Shown in pieces: positions 24,527-33,832 of a stretch of 64,000 nt of DNA. Position 1 is the first letter of the stretch. Every line of letters begins with the position of its first letter. The position numbers and the translations under genes are program-made. The notes beneath the pieces are model-generated. The model saw nothing but the letters and a program-made list of their open reading frames with translations. It was not told the DNA's origin and ran no database searches. The DNA comes from Clostridia bacterium (GTDB lineage: Bacteria > Bacillota > Clostridia > Christensenellales > Aristaeellaceae): assembly GCA_017512805.1 (NCBI GenBank), contig JAFWES010000060.1, forward strand, positions 1 through 64,000, given 5' to 3'.

Positions 24527-26083
24527 TTACGGCGCCGCCTCAAACGTCTGAATCCGGATCCCCCGGTAACCCAGCTCCAGGCCCTCCGCGTCCGGGCTGA
24601 TTCCGGCATAGAACCGGAGCTGGTAATTCCCCTCGGCCCCGCCGCTTTCTGGGATCTGGAAGCCCCAGCGGTATCCGAAGGCTCTGCCGTATTCGATGTC
24701 GAAAATCGTCAGGTCCAGCCGGCTGTCCCCGTCATACAGCGCGACCATGGCGCCCTCCGGAGCGCCGTTGCGCACTTCGATGTCCTCCAGCGTCAGCTGA
24801 TAGCTCTTTCCGCTTTCCAGCGCCGCGGGCAGAATCGTATAGTCCGTCTCCCCCGACACCACCGCCGTCAGGTCGCCCCATTCCGCTTCCCCCACCGGGA
24901 CCAGCTCCCGGTCCAGGCCGAAATCCTGGAAGTATCCGTTGGCCAGCGTGCCCGGATAGTTCATCATGAGGACCAGATCCGGCGGATTCAGCCTTACATA
25001 GTCCATTTCGCTCATGGCTCCGTATTCCCGGGGATCCAGCACCTCCACGGACGTAAACTCCGTGCTCAGGAAGCACTCCACCGGCAGCATGAAGCTGTCC
25101 CGGTAGATGAGCAGATTCAGTTGGTTTTCCGCCCGCTGATTGCGGTGCAGCGTCAGCGGGTATCCGCCCCCCAGGTATCGCTGGTAATGATCCATCCGCA
25201 TATAGTCGGACGTCTGCAGGAACCACTCCCGGATATTCGCCTTCCGGAAATCTCCTTTATAGGCCCAGATTCCCGTGGAATAGCGGGCCATCTCGGTTTC
25301 AAACGCCGGCAGGTAATAGTCCAGGTCGTCCACCCCGGCGTAAAGGGGCCCCACCCGCTTGCCGTGGCTGCCCAGCCACCAGTCGGGGAGGACCGTTTTT
25401 TCCCAGAGGGAGCCGTCCGCGAAGGTCGTTTTTGTGTCCGGGAAACGGGCCCGGATCGCCTCCATGATCTGCTGATAGGCGTAGAAGGCTCCTTCCGCGT
25501 TCCAGTGATGGTCGGTCCGGTAAAAATATGTTTCGATCTGTTCCCTGGTCCGGCTCATGGTTTCCCGCAGATCCAGGACGGGGACATTCCGTTCCCGGAG
25601 CATCCGGACCGCTTCGTCGCCGATGTCGTTGGTCCAGTCCGTCACCCCGGGCGGCAGCAGGTTTTCGTCCACCGGCTCCTTGTACGGAGCCAGGATGAAC
25701 AGGAACGGGATCCCTCTGCGCTCCAGGAAACGGTGAAGATGGCTGACATTGTCCGCGAACGGGCTCACATCCGGCATCTCCTCAATCACCGCCGTCAGCA
25801 TCCCGTTGGTCATGGTCTGAATCTTGTTATATTCCGTCCGCCCCTCCGCCCGGGCAAAGCCGCCGTTGAGCGTCAGCAGTTCGTCCTTCCCCCGCAGGCG
25901 GTCCCCCAGCAGATTCGCCTGCAGGTCCCGTTTCATCGTCTGAAAGCTGCCGCCGCGCAGAAAAGCCGCCGCCGGCTCCATGATCAGCGTCCGGTTCAAA
26001 AACGTTATGGCGGCAACCGTCAGGCAAAAGACCGCGCACCCGATGATCCGCTCCACCTGTTTCCCCGTATATCTGAAACGCAT
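24527..26083 (-). CDS. AlgJ/AlgX-like SGNH-type acetyltransferase partner
   Basis: This 518-residue protein has one N-terminal membrane helix (about 8-30) and a large extracytoplasmic domain of the AlgJ/AlgX/DltD-related type. It shows RTDHHWNAEGAFYAY, which provides the D-H pair, and YRDSFMLP with the candidate nucleophilic serine. The C-terminal 150 residues are beta-rich and may bind carbohydrate. The start at 26083 is preferred because an earlier in-frame start would overlap the end of the GtrII-like gene by more than 80 bases. Placed directly before the MBOAT gene, it probably accepts the exported acetyl group and moves it to the polymer. Confidence 0.87.
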   Translation of the reverse strand: MRFRYTGKQVERIIGCAVFCLTVAAITFLNRTLIMEPAAAFLRGGSFQTMKRDLQANLLGDRLRGKDELLTLNGGFARAEGRTEYNKIQTMTNGMLTAVIEEMPDVSPFADNVSHLHRFLERRGIPFLFILAPYKEPVDENLLPPGVTDWTNDIGDEAVRMLRERNVPVLDLRETMSRTREQIETYFYRTDHHWNAEGAFYAYQQIMEAIRARFPDTKTTFADGSLWEKTVLPDWWLGSHGKRVGPLYAGVDDLDYYLPAFETEMARYSTGIWAYKGDFRKANIREWFLQTSDYMRMDHYQRYLGGGYPLTLHRNQRAENQLNLLIYRDSFMLPVECFLSTEFTSVEVLDPREYGAMSEMDYVRLNPPDLVLMMNYPGTLANGYFQDFGLDRELVPVGEAEWGDLTAVVSGETDYTILPAALESGKSYQLTLEDIEVRNGAPEGAMVALYDGDSRLDLTIFDIEYGRAFGYRWGFQIPESGGAEGNYQLRFYAGISPDAEGLELGYRGIRIQTFEAAP

Positions 26084-26112
26084 CTCCCGTTTCCTCTTTT
26101 CCCGTTTCGCAC

Positions 26113-27657
26113 TTAAAACTTTATAACCAGGATATCCCGAATCATCTGAACCGATCCGTCCGCCGGATAGGAGGGCATGGCCTGCACCTCCGGCCACGCC
26201 GCCGGATCCTCCCCCCAGTACCAGTTTCCTTCAAAGCCGCACCACGCCCGCATGAAGAATTCCTTGAACAGGTGGATGTATTCGGTGGTATTGTGTCCGT
26301 ACAGGTTCAGCTGGATAAAGTCCATTTCCGGCAGGTCGTAGATGGTGGGATCCAGGTTCGACCAGTCGTTGACGAAGCAGATTTCCGTCTCCGGCGTATA
26401 TCCCGGAGCGGATTTGATCCGGGTGATCACCGTCGTATAATAGCTCATGGCCTCGGATTGCTGAAGGGTATCCTTCAGGTAGCACTGATGGTCGAAGCGG
26501 GCGTACATGAGCCCCGTCGCGGCCAGCCCCAAAGCGGCCAGCAGGGACACCGCCCGCCGGCCCCGGAAGGGCCTGGTTTCCAGGTCGTCCAGCTGGGCGA
26601 TCAGCAGCACGAAGGGCATCGCCCCGCCGAAAACCATCAGCCCGTGCACTTCTTCGCTCATGACATAGATCATGTTGCTTCCCAGCGGAAAAAGCGCCAG
26701 CAGCAGCGTCAGAAGCACCGCTTTCAGCCCGCTGCGGCGGCCCGTGCGGACGATCCGGAAAAGCGCCAGCAGGATGTTCGCCGCCAGCACGATCCCGTGG
26801 ACCGTGTAAAGGGATCCGGGATACATATCCTCGGCCACATTCCGCGGCGGCCGGAAAAACAGCGCGTACGCCTTTGCGCATCTGTCCAGGAACGTGGAAA
26901 GAGACATCACGCCCATCCGGTCGATCCCCTGATAGGAGGACAGCTGCAGGTTGAATTTCCACAGGAAAAACCGGTTCGCGGCAAAGTAGACGGCCATGAC
27001 GCCGGCCACGCAAAGGATCTGGATCCCCACCCGCTTCAGGAGGGCCCCGTTCTTTTCATCCGCTTCAAGGGTCATGAAATCATAGATCAGGATCACCGAC
27101 AGCAGAACCGGCAGGAACGCCTGATACACCCCGACGGACGCCCCGCCCAGCCCCGCTGCCACCGCCTTGGCCCACCAGGGCGTCTCCCGGCAGATCAGCC
27201 AGGCGGCCAAAACCGCCATCAACAGGCCGATCATGTAGGGATGGCTGGTGAACATATAGGAAAAGAGCGCGGCCATGGTGGGAAAGGCCACCAGCAGGCA
27301 GCCCAGCAGCGCGCAGTAGACCGGATTGCGGATCTTCAGCAGATCCGTCAGGATCGCGCAAACCGCCCCCACGCAAAGGATGGACACGATCCCGTTGTAC
27401 AGCGGGAGGCTGGTGTTCCCCGTCCCGAAGAACAGCCCTTCCAGCCAGCTGAGCAGGTGCAGCATCCACCGGCCGGAGGTAATAGTGGCTCCGAAGCCGA
27501 ACAGGTTGGCGATATCATCCTGATGGGACAGCTTGTTGAACAGCCCCGTTCCGTGGGCAAAGAGGCCGAAAAGCAGCGCGCCCAGCAGGGCCGCCCACAT
27601 CTGCGGGGCTTTGCGAGGATGAAGGTCCCCCCACCGGAAAGAACGCTCCTGCCTCAT
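26113..27657 (-). CDS. GtrII-like polytopic glycosyltransferase, paralog 1
   Basis: This 514-residue membrane protein has about ten hydrophobic segments. An acidic pair in the first outside loop (SHQDDIANLFGFG) is followed by TSGRWMLHLLSWLEG, and the soluble C-terminal end reads EVQAMPSYPADGSVQ. This layout is that of the GtrII (Glucos_trans_II) family, whose phage members move glucose from undecaprenyl-phosphate onto O-antigen outside the membrane. It is one of four paralogs in the window (others at 28773, 36168 and 52477). It overlaps the acyltransferase stop by 4 bases (ATGA), so translation is coupled. The sugar and acceptor are inferred, not shown. Confidence 0.85.
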   Translation of the reverse strand: MRQERSFRWGDLHPRKAPQMWAALLGALLFGLFAHGTGLFNKLSHQDDIANLFGFGATITSGRWMLHLLSWLEGLFFGTGNTSLPLYNGIVSILCVGAVCAILTDLLKIRNPVYCALLGCLLVAFPTMAALFSYMFTSHPYMIGLLMAVLAAWLICRETPWWAKAVAAGLGGASVGVYQAFLPVLLSVILIYDFMTLEADEKNGALLKRVGIQILCVAGVMAVYFAANRFFLWKFNLQLSSYQGIDRMGVMSLSTFLDRCAKAYALFFRPPRNVAEDMYPGSLYTVHGIVLAANILLALFRIVRTGRRSGLKAVLLTLLLALFPLGSNMIYVMSEEVHGLMVFGGAMPFVLLIAQLDDLETRPFRGRRAVSLLAALGLAATGLMYARFDHQCYLKDTLQQSEAMSYYTTVITRIKSAPGYTPETEICFVNDWSNLDPTIYDLPEMDFIQLNLYGHNTTEYIHLFKEFFMRAWCGFEGNWYWGEDPAAWPEVQAMPSYPADGSVQMIRDILVIKF

Positions 27658-28763
27658 GAACCCGGTTCCTCCTTCCCGCGGCCGGCCCCGGTCCTCAGGG
27701 CTTCATAGCCCTTCACCAGCTGGTCCGCCGTATACTTCAGCAGCACCGCCAGGACCAGGGCGGCGGTAAAGACCGTCAGGGAATAGACCACCCCCGTGCT
27801 TTCCGGGGAATGGAACAGCATCGGTTCATGATTGTACAGGCTTTCGTACAGCAGGTAAATCTCCATGGAGTAGGAGCCCATCAGCATGACGGTTTTCGAG
27901 AGGAATCCACGCTTTGGGAAGCGGGAAAAGAACCACCCGTGGCTCAGGGCGATGCACAAAACCAGCAGGAGATAGGCGTAAAACTTGTAAAAGGACGGAA
28001 ACCAACCCGGACGGTCGTTGATCAGGATGATCAGCAGGATGCCCACCGCCGCGGAAAGCGGCGGAACCCAGCCCGGCACCTTCTGATGCCGCAGGCAGAG
28101 CTTGCCGGCATACGCGCCCAGCACAAAGGCCGGAATCCGGCCCAGGAACAGATGCCCCCGCATAAAGAAATAGGTCTCCGCCGCATGGCTGAGAAAAACG
28201 CAGAGCGCCACCGAACCCAGCATGATTGCCGCGGCGCCCCAGAGGCCCCGTTTGCCCCGGATCGCCCGGTGCAGCAGGGGGAACAGCAGATAAAAGACCA
28301 CCGTCGCGGAAAAATACCAGAAATTTCCCCGTTCGAGGGTCGGTGTCAGGAACCCGTATAAGAAGACATAACCCAGCCAGTTGGCCGTATCCTCGACCTC
28401 CATCAGCCCGTATGTCAGCACCGTAACGATCAGGATCGTCGGAAGGATTCGCTTGAAGCGCCGCTGGTAAAAGATTCTGACCGGGTGCTCCGCCTTCTTT
28501 TCCAGCAGGCGGGTATAGGAAAAATACAGGCCCAGGCCGGAAAGGAAGAAGAACAGATCCACCGCGCAGTTGCCGATGGCTTCCACCCGGGTGACCAGGC
28601 CCAGCAGCCGCGTCCGGTTCAGGATCACGGAATCAAACAGGTTCAGGTATTTGCTGTGATACAGCGTCACCCACAGGCAGGCCAGCCCCATCAGGTAGGG
28701 CCGGGCGGCGGAAATGTCATACAGATCGAAAGGCTGGGTTCCCTTTTTCTTCAGATGATTCAT
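27654..28763 (-). CDS. Acyltransferase 3 family membrane protein, paralog 1
   Basis: This 369-residue polytopic protein is predicted to move acetyl or another acyl group from a cytoplasmic donor onto a sugar at the membrane. The family features are the early histidine in VTLYHSKYL, followed by AVDLFFFLSGLGLYFSY and RFYxRRFKRILP, here RRFKRILP. It sits between two GtrII-like genes and overlaps the downstream one. A close paralog is at 42008-43069. A role in O-acylation of the glycan is inferred. Confidence 0.9.
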   Translation of the reverse strand: MNHLKKKGTQPFDLYDISAARPYLMGLACLWVTLYHSKYLNLFDSVILNRTRLLGLVTRVEAIGNCAVDLFFFLSGLGLYFSYTRLLEKKAEHPVRIFYQRRFKRILPTILIVTVLTYGLMEVEDTANWLGYVFLYGFLTPTLERGNFWYFSATVVFYLLFPLLHRAIRGKRGLWGAAAIMLGSVALCVFLSHAAETYFFMRGHLFLGRIPAFVLGAYAGKLCLRHQKVPGWVPPLSAAVGILLIILINDRPGWFPSFYKFYAYLLLVLCIALSHGWFFSRFPKRGFLSKTVMLMGSYSMEIYLLYESLYNHEPMLFHSPESTGVVYSLTVFTAALVLAVLLKYTADQLVKGYEALRTGAGRGKEEPGS

Positions 28764-28772
28764 CGCGCCCCC

Positions 28773-30341
28773 CTAAAACTTCACGACCACCACCGAGTCG
28801 TTCACAATCTGAACAGACCCGTCCGCAGGATAGGACGGCATCGCCTGAACCTCCGGCAGGGACTCCAGATCGTTTCCCCAATGCCAGACGAAATCCGCGC
28901 CGCACCAGATCTTGACAAACTCCTCCCGGGTTTCTCCGTGAATGTACTCCCGGGAATTGTGCCAATAAGGATTCAGGCGGATAAAATCCAGTTCGTCAAT
29001 ATTGTACAGCGTCGGATCCCGCGACTCATCCGCGTTGGTAAAATAGACCTCCAGATCCGGGCGGTATCCGGGCAGGGACTTGATCCTCGTCACGACCGTG
29101 GTGAAATAGCTGATGGCTTCCTGCTGATGCAGCGTATCCTTCAGATAGCATTGATTGTCATACCGGGCATACATCAGGGCCATCGCCGCCAGCGCGCAGG
29201 CGGCCGCCCCGGAAACGGCCCGGTTCAGGCGGACAGCGCGGAAATCCAGCCGGTCAAACAGCCAGATAAAGAGCAGCACCTGCATGACCTGACCGTAGAC
29301 CATCAGGCCATGCACATTCTCCGCCATCACGAAGATCATATTGCACCCCAGGGGAAGCAGCGCAAACAGGATGGCCAGCAGCGCCCCGCGGCCGGCATGG
29401 CGCCGGCCGGTCCGGACGATCAGCCGGAGAGCCAGCGCGCCGTCGGCGGCCAGCATGAGGAAATACAGCGGCCGGAGCGATCCCGGATACATATTCCGGA
29501 AAACGTATTGCTCCTGGGACGGATTGAAAAAGTCACGGTAGGCCGCCGCGATGCGTTCCAGCATCATCGGGACCGTCATCCGGCCCATCTCATCGATGCC
29601 CTGATAGCCGGACAGCTCCACCTGGTATTTGTTCAGGAAGAAGCGGTTCCCCGCCGCGTAAAGGAGCATCACGCCCGCCGTGCACAGAATCTGAATGCCC
29701 ACATGCGTCCAGAAACGCCGCCCGGTTCCTTCTTCCGTTTCCTCGGAGAGGATCCGGATATCATCCAGCAGCAGGATGGTCACAAACACCGGCAGATAGG
29801 CCTGGTAGATCCCGACGGACACCCCGCCCAGGCCAACGCCGATCGCCTTCGCCCACCAGGGCGTCTTCGCGCAGATCAGATACGCGCCCGCCGTCATCAT
29901 CAGAAGGCCGATCATGTACGGGTGGCTGGTAAACATGTAGGCAAACAGCGACGTCACCACGGGGAAGGCGACCATCACGCAGCCCCACAGCCCGCAGAAT
30001 ACGCGATTCCGGATCTTCATCAGATGCGCCGTCAGCCCGGCCACGGCCCCGATGCAAAGGATGGAAACCATCCCGTTATACAGCGGAAGGCTGGTATTCG
30101 GCGTCCCGAAAAACGCGCCTTCAAGCCATTGAAACACCAGCAGGGCCCACCGGCCCGAGCTGAGGGTGGTCCCCAGGTCGAAGAGGCTGGCCGCGTCGTC
30201 ATGGTGGGAAAACTTGTTCAGCAGCCCCGTCCCATGAGCGAACAGCCCGAAAAGGACCGCGCTGAAAAAGGCAATCCGCACCTGCGGCGGAATTTTCCGC
30301 AGCGCGGTCATCACAGGATTCTGGTTCTCCTTCTGTTCCAT
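28773..30341 (-). CDS. GtrII-like polytopic glycosyltransferase, paralog 2
   Basis: This 522-residue protein is closely related to the protein at 26113-27657. It has the same acidic pair (SHHDDAASLFDLG), SSGRWALLVFQWLEG, NTSLPLYNGMVS, and the tail EVQAMPSYPADGSVQIVND. The tail ends VVVKF, like the other three paralogs. It is the second gene of block 1, 28 bases after the gene at 30370-32013, and is followed closely by the acyltransferase. The mix of strong similarity and clear divergence suggests duplication followed by specialisation for different sugars or acceptor positions. This is inference. Confidence 0.85.
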   Translation of the reverse strand: MEQKENQNPVMTALRKIPPQVRIAFFSAVLFGLFAHGTGLLNKFSHHDDAASLFDLGTTLSSGRWALLVFQWLEGAFFGTPNTSLPLYNGMVSILCIGAVAGLTAHLMKIRNRVFCGLWGCVMVAFPVVTSLFAYMFTSHPYMIGLLMMTAGAYLICAKTPWWAKAIGVGLGGVSVGIYQAYLPVFVTILLLDDIRILSEETEEGTGRRFWTHVGIQILCTAGVMLLYAAGNRFFLNKYQVELSGYQGIDEMGRMTVPMMLERIAAAYRDFFNPSQEQYVFRNMYPGSLRPLYFLMLAADGALALRLIVRTGRRHAGRGALLAILFALLPLGCNMIFVMAENVHGLMVYGQVMQVLLFIWLFDRLDFRAVRLNRAVSGAAACALAAMALMYARYDNQCYLKDTLHQQEAISYFTTVVTRIKSLPGYRPDLEVYFTNADESRDPTLYNIDELDFIRLNPYWHNSREYIHGETREEFVKIWCGADFVWHWGNDLESLPEVQAMPSYPADGSVQIVNDSVVVVKF

Positions 30342-30369
30342 CGGTGTATCTTTCTCCCGTATTTTTCAC

Positions 30370-32013
30370 TCAGAATAACCGGGGATTGTGATCGCTCGCA
30401 TAGACGCTGACACTGTCCAGTTCCATCAGCGGGGTAAACTCCGCCAGGATGTGTTCCGGAACCAGCTGCTTTTCCCGGTCAAACACCAGCATCGTGGGGC
30501 CGGTGAAATCCTCATTCTCGTCATAGGTGGTATAATCCCCCCAGTGAATATACCATCCGCCGCTGTCCGGCAGCGCTTTGTAAATCCGGTTGGTATCGCA
30601 GGCCCTCATCGCCCGGCTGACCACCGTCAGGTCGTCCCCCCAGAAGTAGACGATCCCCGCCTGCTGGGATTCGGCCAGGGACTGAATTTCATCGATCTGC
30701 CACTCGTCGTTGGTGGTCGTCAGGTAGTTCACGTCCGAGTGCCCGTCCACCATCAGAATGGATACGGCCATAAACAGGGTCAGCATCCCGGTGGATACTT
30801 TGCTTTCGTCCAACCCGTCGAAGAACAGGGCGGCCACCAGCGCCAGCGCGAAGAAGGTCGTCACCAGATACCGTTCCTCAAAAAAGCTGGCGCCGTACTG
30901 CACGTCAAAGAGGGCAAACACCAGGAAATTCACCAGCACCAGATTGATCAGGAACAGGGCGCTGCCATCCTGCTCCTTCAGGTTCTTGACGGTGCGGCGG
31001 CAGACGGTCACCAGCGCGATCATCATCATGATAAAAAGGCCCAGAGCAAACATTCGCAGCAAGCCGGTGGTGGACATCACATGATGATCCCCCGTGACCG
31101 GCAGCGCCTGCATCAGTTTCATGAGCCCCTGCGCCACGGCGCCGATATTCGTCCAGAGCTTTTCCAGCGTGGTCCAGGAGCGGGTGCTGTCCATCGCCTC
31201 AAACCGGATCACCGTCAGCGCCAGGATTTTTCCGACGACCACCAGCACGCAGCAGGCATAGGCAAACAGGCTCTCCCTGCGGATCAGCTGTTTCCAGTCG
31301 TTGCGAATCATCGCCATCTCGATTTCATACGCGAGATAGGGCACGAACGCGATCACGATCAGATACACGCCGCTGGAGCAGCCGGAAAGGAGGCAGGCCG
31401 GGAACAGGAGCCACCCGACAGCGCCCCACTTCCCCTTCTGCGTCATATTCAGGAACGCGTATATGATCATCAGCACGAACAGAACCCGCATGCTGTAATA
31501 GGACGCGTTGGACAGGACGCAGCTGAAATAGCCCAGATCGTTGTTCCGCGAAAAGCCGGAGGTCAGATAGGGGCAGATCACCAGGTTCCAGGCGATGAAC
31601 CGCCCGGTTGTCCGAACATTCAGCCTGGCCAGTATCTTCCAGACAAACGCGAGCAGCACGACCACCATCAATTGGTTCACAATCCCGAAGGACAGCAGGA
31701 TATTCCCCGAAAGGCCGTACAGCAGGGAGGCGAAGGGCAGAAGGTTGTCCAGGCTCAGATCCGTCGTTTCGTCCCAGTTAGGGCTGAAAAACGCCTTTTC
31801 GTCCCACATCAGGGCCGCCCGCAGATAATTCCATGAAGAATCGTACCCTGTATGATTCCGCATCTGCGTCAGATTAAAATAGCACAGCATGGCAAACTGG
31901 CACACAAAAATCACGATCAGCAGCCACGTAACGGCGCTAAGCTTTTTCTTTCGACGATCTCCCGCCGGCTGTACCGCCGCGATCCCGGGTAATTGCTTCA
32001 TCCGACCGGCCAT
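30370..32013 (-). CDS. Unrecognised polytopic membrane protein, first gene of block 1
   Basis: This 547-residue protein has about ten membrane helices and a C-terminal soluble region of about 130 residues. I do not recognise a named family. An acidic motif after the first helix (GYDSSWNYLRAALMWDE) and the overall shape resemble GT-C glycosyltransferases that use polyprenyl-phosphate sugars. The start at 32013 is chosen because GGAGG lies 4-6 bases upstream; an ATG at 32001 is possible. It is preceded by a near-consensus promoter (32038-32066) and heads the run of eight further genes that ends at the terminator 18778-18807. Confidence 0.72.
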   Translation of the reverse strand: MAGRMKQLPGIAAVQPAGDRRKKKLSAVTWLLIVIFVCQFAMLCYFNLTQMRNHTGYDSSWNYLRAALMWDEKAFFSPNWDETTDLSLDNLLPFASLLYGLSGNILLSFGIVNQLMVVVLLAFVWKILARLNVRTTGRFIAWNLVICPYLTSGFSRNNDLGYFSCVLSNASYYSMRVLFVLMIIYAFLNMTQKGKWGAVGWLLFPACLLSGCSSGVYLIVIAFVPYLAYEIEMAMIRNDWKQLIRRESLFAYACCVLVVVGKILALTVIRFEAMDSTRSWTTLEKLWTNIGAVAQGLMKLMQALPVTGDHHVMSTTGLLRMFALGLFIMMMIALVTVCRRTVKNLKEQDGSALFLINLVLVNFLVFALFDVQYGASFFEERYLVTTFFALALVAALFFDGLDESKVSTGMLTLFMAVSILMVDGHSDVNYLTTTNDEWQIDEIQSLAESQQAGIVYFWGDDLTVVSRAMRACDTNRIYKALPDSGGWYIHWGDYTTYDENEDFTGPTMLVFDREKQLVPEHILAEFTPLMELDSVSVYASDHNPRLF

Positions 32014-32037
32014 CCTTCCTCCACGTTTAACAGACCG

Positions 32038-32066
32038 ATTATATATGAGCCGCCGTGGAAAAGCAA
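32038..32066 (-). promoter_or_regulatory. Predicted sigma-A promoter of glycan block 1
   Basis: On the minus strand TTGCTT (32061-32066), a 17-base spacer and a perfect TATAAT (32038-32043) lie 25 bases upstream of the chosen start. It is divergent to the block 2 promoter. Confidence 0.78.
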
Positions 32067-32110
32067 CCTCGCCGCCCCGAAAAAGCAAAATTCGCGAAAG
32101 GGACAGAGGA

Positions 32111-32140
32111 TTGACGGAACGACCGGGCGCATAGTAAAAT
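32111..32140 (+). promoter_or_regulatory. Predicted sigma-A promoter of glycan block 2
   Basis: TTGACG (32111-32116), an 18-base spacer and TAAAAT (32135-32140) are present. The stretch GCATAGTAAAATA is shared with the promoter at 46811-46839. Confidence 0.75.
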
Positions 32141-32251
32141 AGGGCCGCTGCGGGCCGGCCCGGACGGGTTTTGGGCCGTACACCGGTATCCCATCGGATC
32201 AACAGACGCTGACCGGCGTTGATACAGGAAAAAACGGAAAGGAGACCGGGT

Positions 32252-33832
32252 GTGAAAAAAAGAAGCGGATGGGTTTTGAACACCCTGCTCTACGGATTAT
32301 GGCTGCTGTTCATTCTGGGGGCGGCCCTTTACGCGGATTTCTATGACGCGGAGCTGCACCGGCTGACCGGACGGATGTGGATGCTGGTGCTGCTGGTGGC
32401 GCTGGGCGCGCCTTTCCTGCTGAAAAAAGTCCGGGATTGGGTTCCCGGATCCATCGGATGGGGCAGCCGGCTTTCCCCCCTGGCTTTCCGGGGCATCTGC
32501 CTGGCCTGTTCCCTGCTGGTATTGGGGTTCTGCTTTCTGGCGGTCTGCCCCGGGGGCTTTGACGGGGATCCCGTGAAGCAGCTGCGCCAGGCCGTCAGCG
32601 GGCAGTATAACGATTTTTTCCCGGCGCTGCATACCCTGATCGCCTTCCGGCTCCCCCTGGCGCTGACCGGCGGGTGGTATCCCTCCGTGATCCTGTTTCA
32701 GATTCTGCTGTTTTCCCTGGCGCTGACCTGGGTCTGCGACACGGTGCGGATCGCGTCGGACGCGTTCCGGGGATTTATCGCTCTGGCGGTCATCCTGCTC
32801 AATCCCATTACCCAGTCCTATCTGATGTACGGATACAAGGATGAAACCTTCGGCATCTGCGCCATGGCGCTGGTCTGCATGAACGCCCGGATCCTCTTTT
32901 CCCGGGGAGCCTGGCTGAAAAAGCCGCTGCATCTGGCGCTGTTTTCCGTCATGCTGGCGGTCACCTCCATCATCCGGCATAACGGGTTCCTGTTTGCGAT
33001 CCCCTGCCTGCTGGGAGCGGCGCTGTGCGTCAGCCCGAAGCGGACCCTGGCGGCGGCCGGAGCGGCGGTGGCCGTCTTTATCGGAATCAAGGGGCCGCTG
33101 TATTCCGCCCTGGGGGTGGAAAAAGCGGAGGACCGCAGTTCCCAGACCATGGGGCTTCCCATGGCGGTCATCGGCGGGCCCGTCACCTACCGGCCCGAAA
33201 AGCTGGAATCCGACGTGCTGGATTTTGCCTACGGCGTGGCGCCGGAGGAGGTTTGGCAGGAGAAGTATACCTGGGGCGTGTTCAACTGGGTGGACTGGGA
33301 CGAGCGCAGCAACCATGAGGCCCTGGCGGAAGCGGGGATGGGCGGGGCCCTGAAAATCATGCTCCGCGCCTTCGCGGAGGCTCCCAAGGAAAGCCTGAAG
33401 GCCCTGATCGAAACCACGAAAATCGCCTACACCGTCGTGCCGGATCAGCTGGCGGACGGCGCGGTCTATCTGGCCGGGGAGGATCTGGGCCTGACGGATC
33501 AGGGCATTCCCTGGATGCGGAGCGTCATGGACGGGTACCGCAGGATGATGTATATCATCGCCCCTCACAGCTTTTTGCACAGCGGCGTTACGCTGCTGAT
33601 CCTGCTGACGGTGATCCTGGGGCGCTGGCCCCTGAACCGGAAAGAGAGCTGGCTGCGAATCCTGCCGGTGCTCAGCGTTTTCTGCTACAATCTGGTCACC
33701 ATGCTGGTGCTTTTTTCCTGGTGGGACGGGGCCCGGTTCTTTCACTATTCTCTGTGGGTTCTGCCGGTACTGCTGGTCATGCTGACCCGGAATGGGCCCT
33801 CCGAGGCGGTTGAGGAGGCAAAAGGTGCGTAA
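32252..33832 (+). CDS. Polytopic membrane protein, DUF6020-like (candidate GT-C)
   Basis: This 526-residue protein has many membrane helices. An early outside loop reads CPGGFDGDPVKQLRQA, and another block reads FFPALHTLIAFRL; both patterns fit DUF6020-type proteins of Clostridia and candidate GT-C enzymes. No activity is known. The start is the GTG at 32252 because AAGGAG sits 7 bases upstream; an earlier TTG at 32219 lacks a site. The end overlaps the next gene by 8 bases, so the two are probably coupled. It opens block 2. Confidence 0.72.
   Translation: MKKRSGWVLNTLLYGLWLLFILGAALYADFYDAELHRLTGRMWMLVLLVALGAPFLLKKVRDWVPGSIGWGSRLSPLAFRGICLACSLLVLGFCFLAVCPGGFDGDPVKQLRQAVSGQYNDFFPALHTLIAFRLPLALTGGWYPSVILFQILLFSLALTWVCDTVRIASDAFRGFIALAVILLNPITQSYLMYGYKDETFGICAMALVCMNARILFSRGAWLKKPLHLALFSVMLAVTSIIRHNGFLFAIPCLLGAALCVSPKRTLAAAGAAVAVFIGIKGPLYSALGVEKAEDRSSQTMGLPMAVIGGPVTYRPEKLESDVLDFAYGVAPEEVWQEKYTWGVFNWVDWDERSNHEALAEAGMGGALKIMLRAFAEAPKESLKALIETTKIAYTVVPDQLADGAVYLAGEDLGLTDQGIPWMRSVMDGYRRMMYIIAPHSFLHSGVTLLILLTVILGRWPLNRKESWLRILPVLSVFCYNLVTMLVLFSWWDGARFFHYSLWVLPVLLVMLTRNGPSEAVEEAKGA

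Noticed and set aside
21680-26116. A plus-strand open frame of 1478 codons
   Set aside because: It lies opposite three genes with recognised families (glycerophosphotransferase-like, MBOAT, AlgJ-like). Its product is His/Pro/Gln/Arg-rich and runs across gene boundaries, so it is an antisense artefact.
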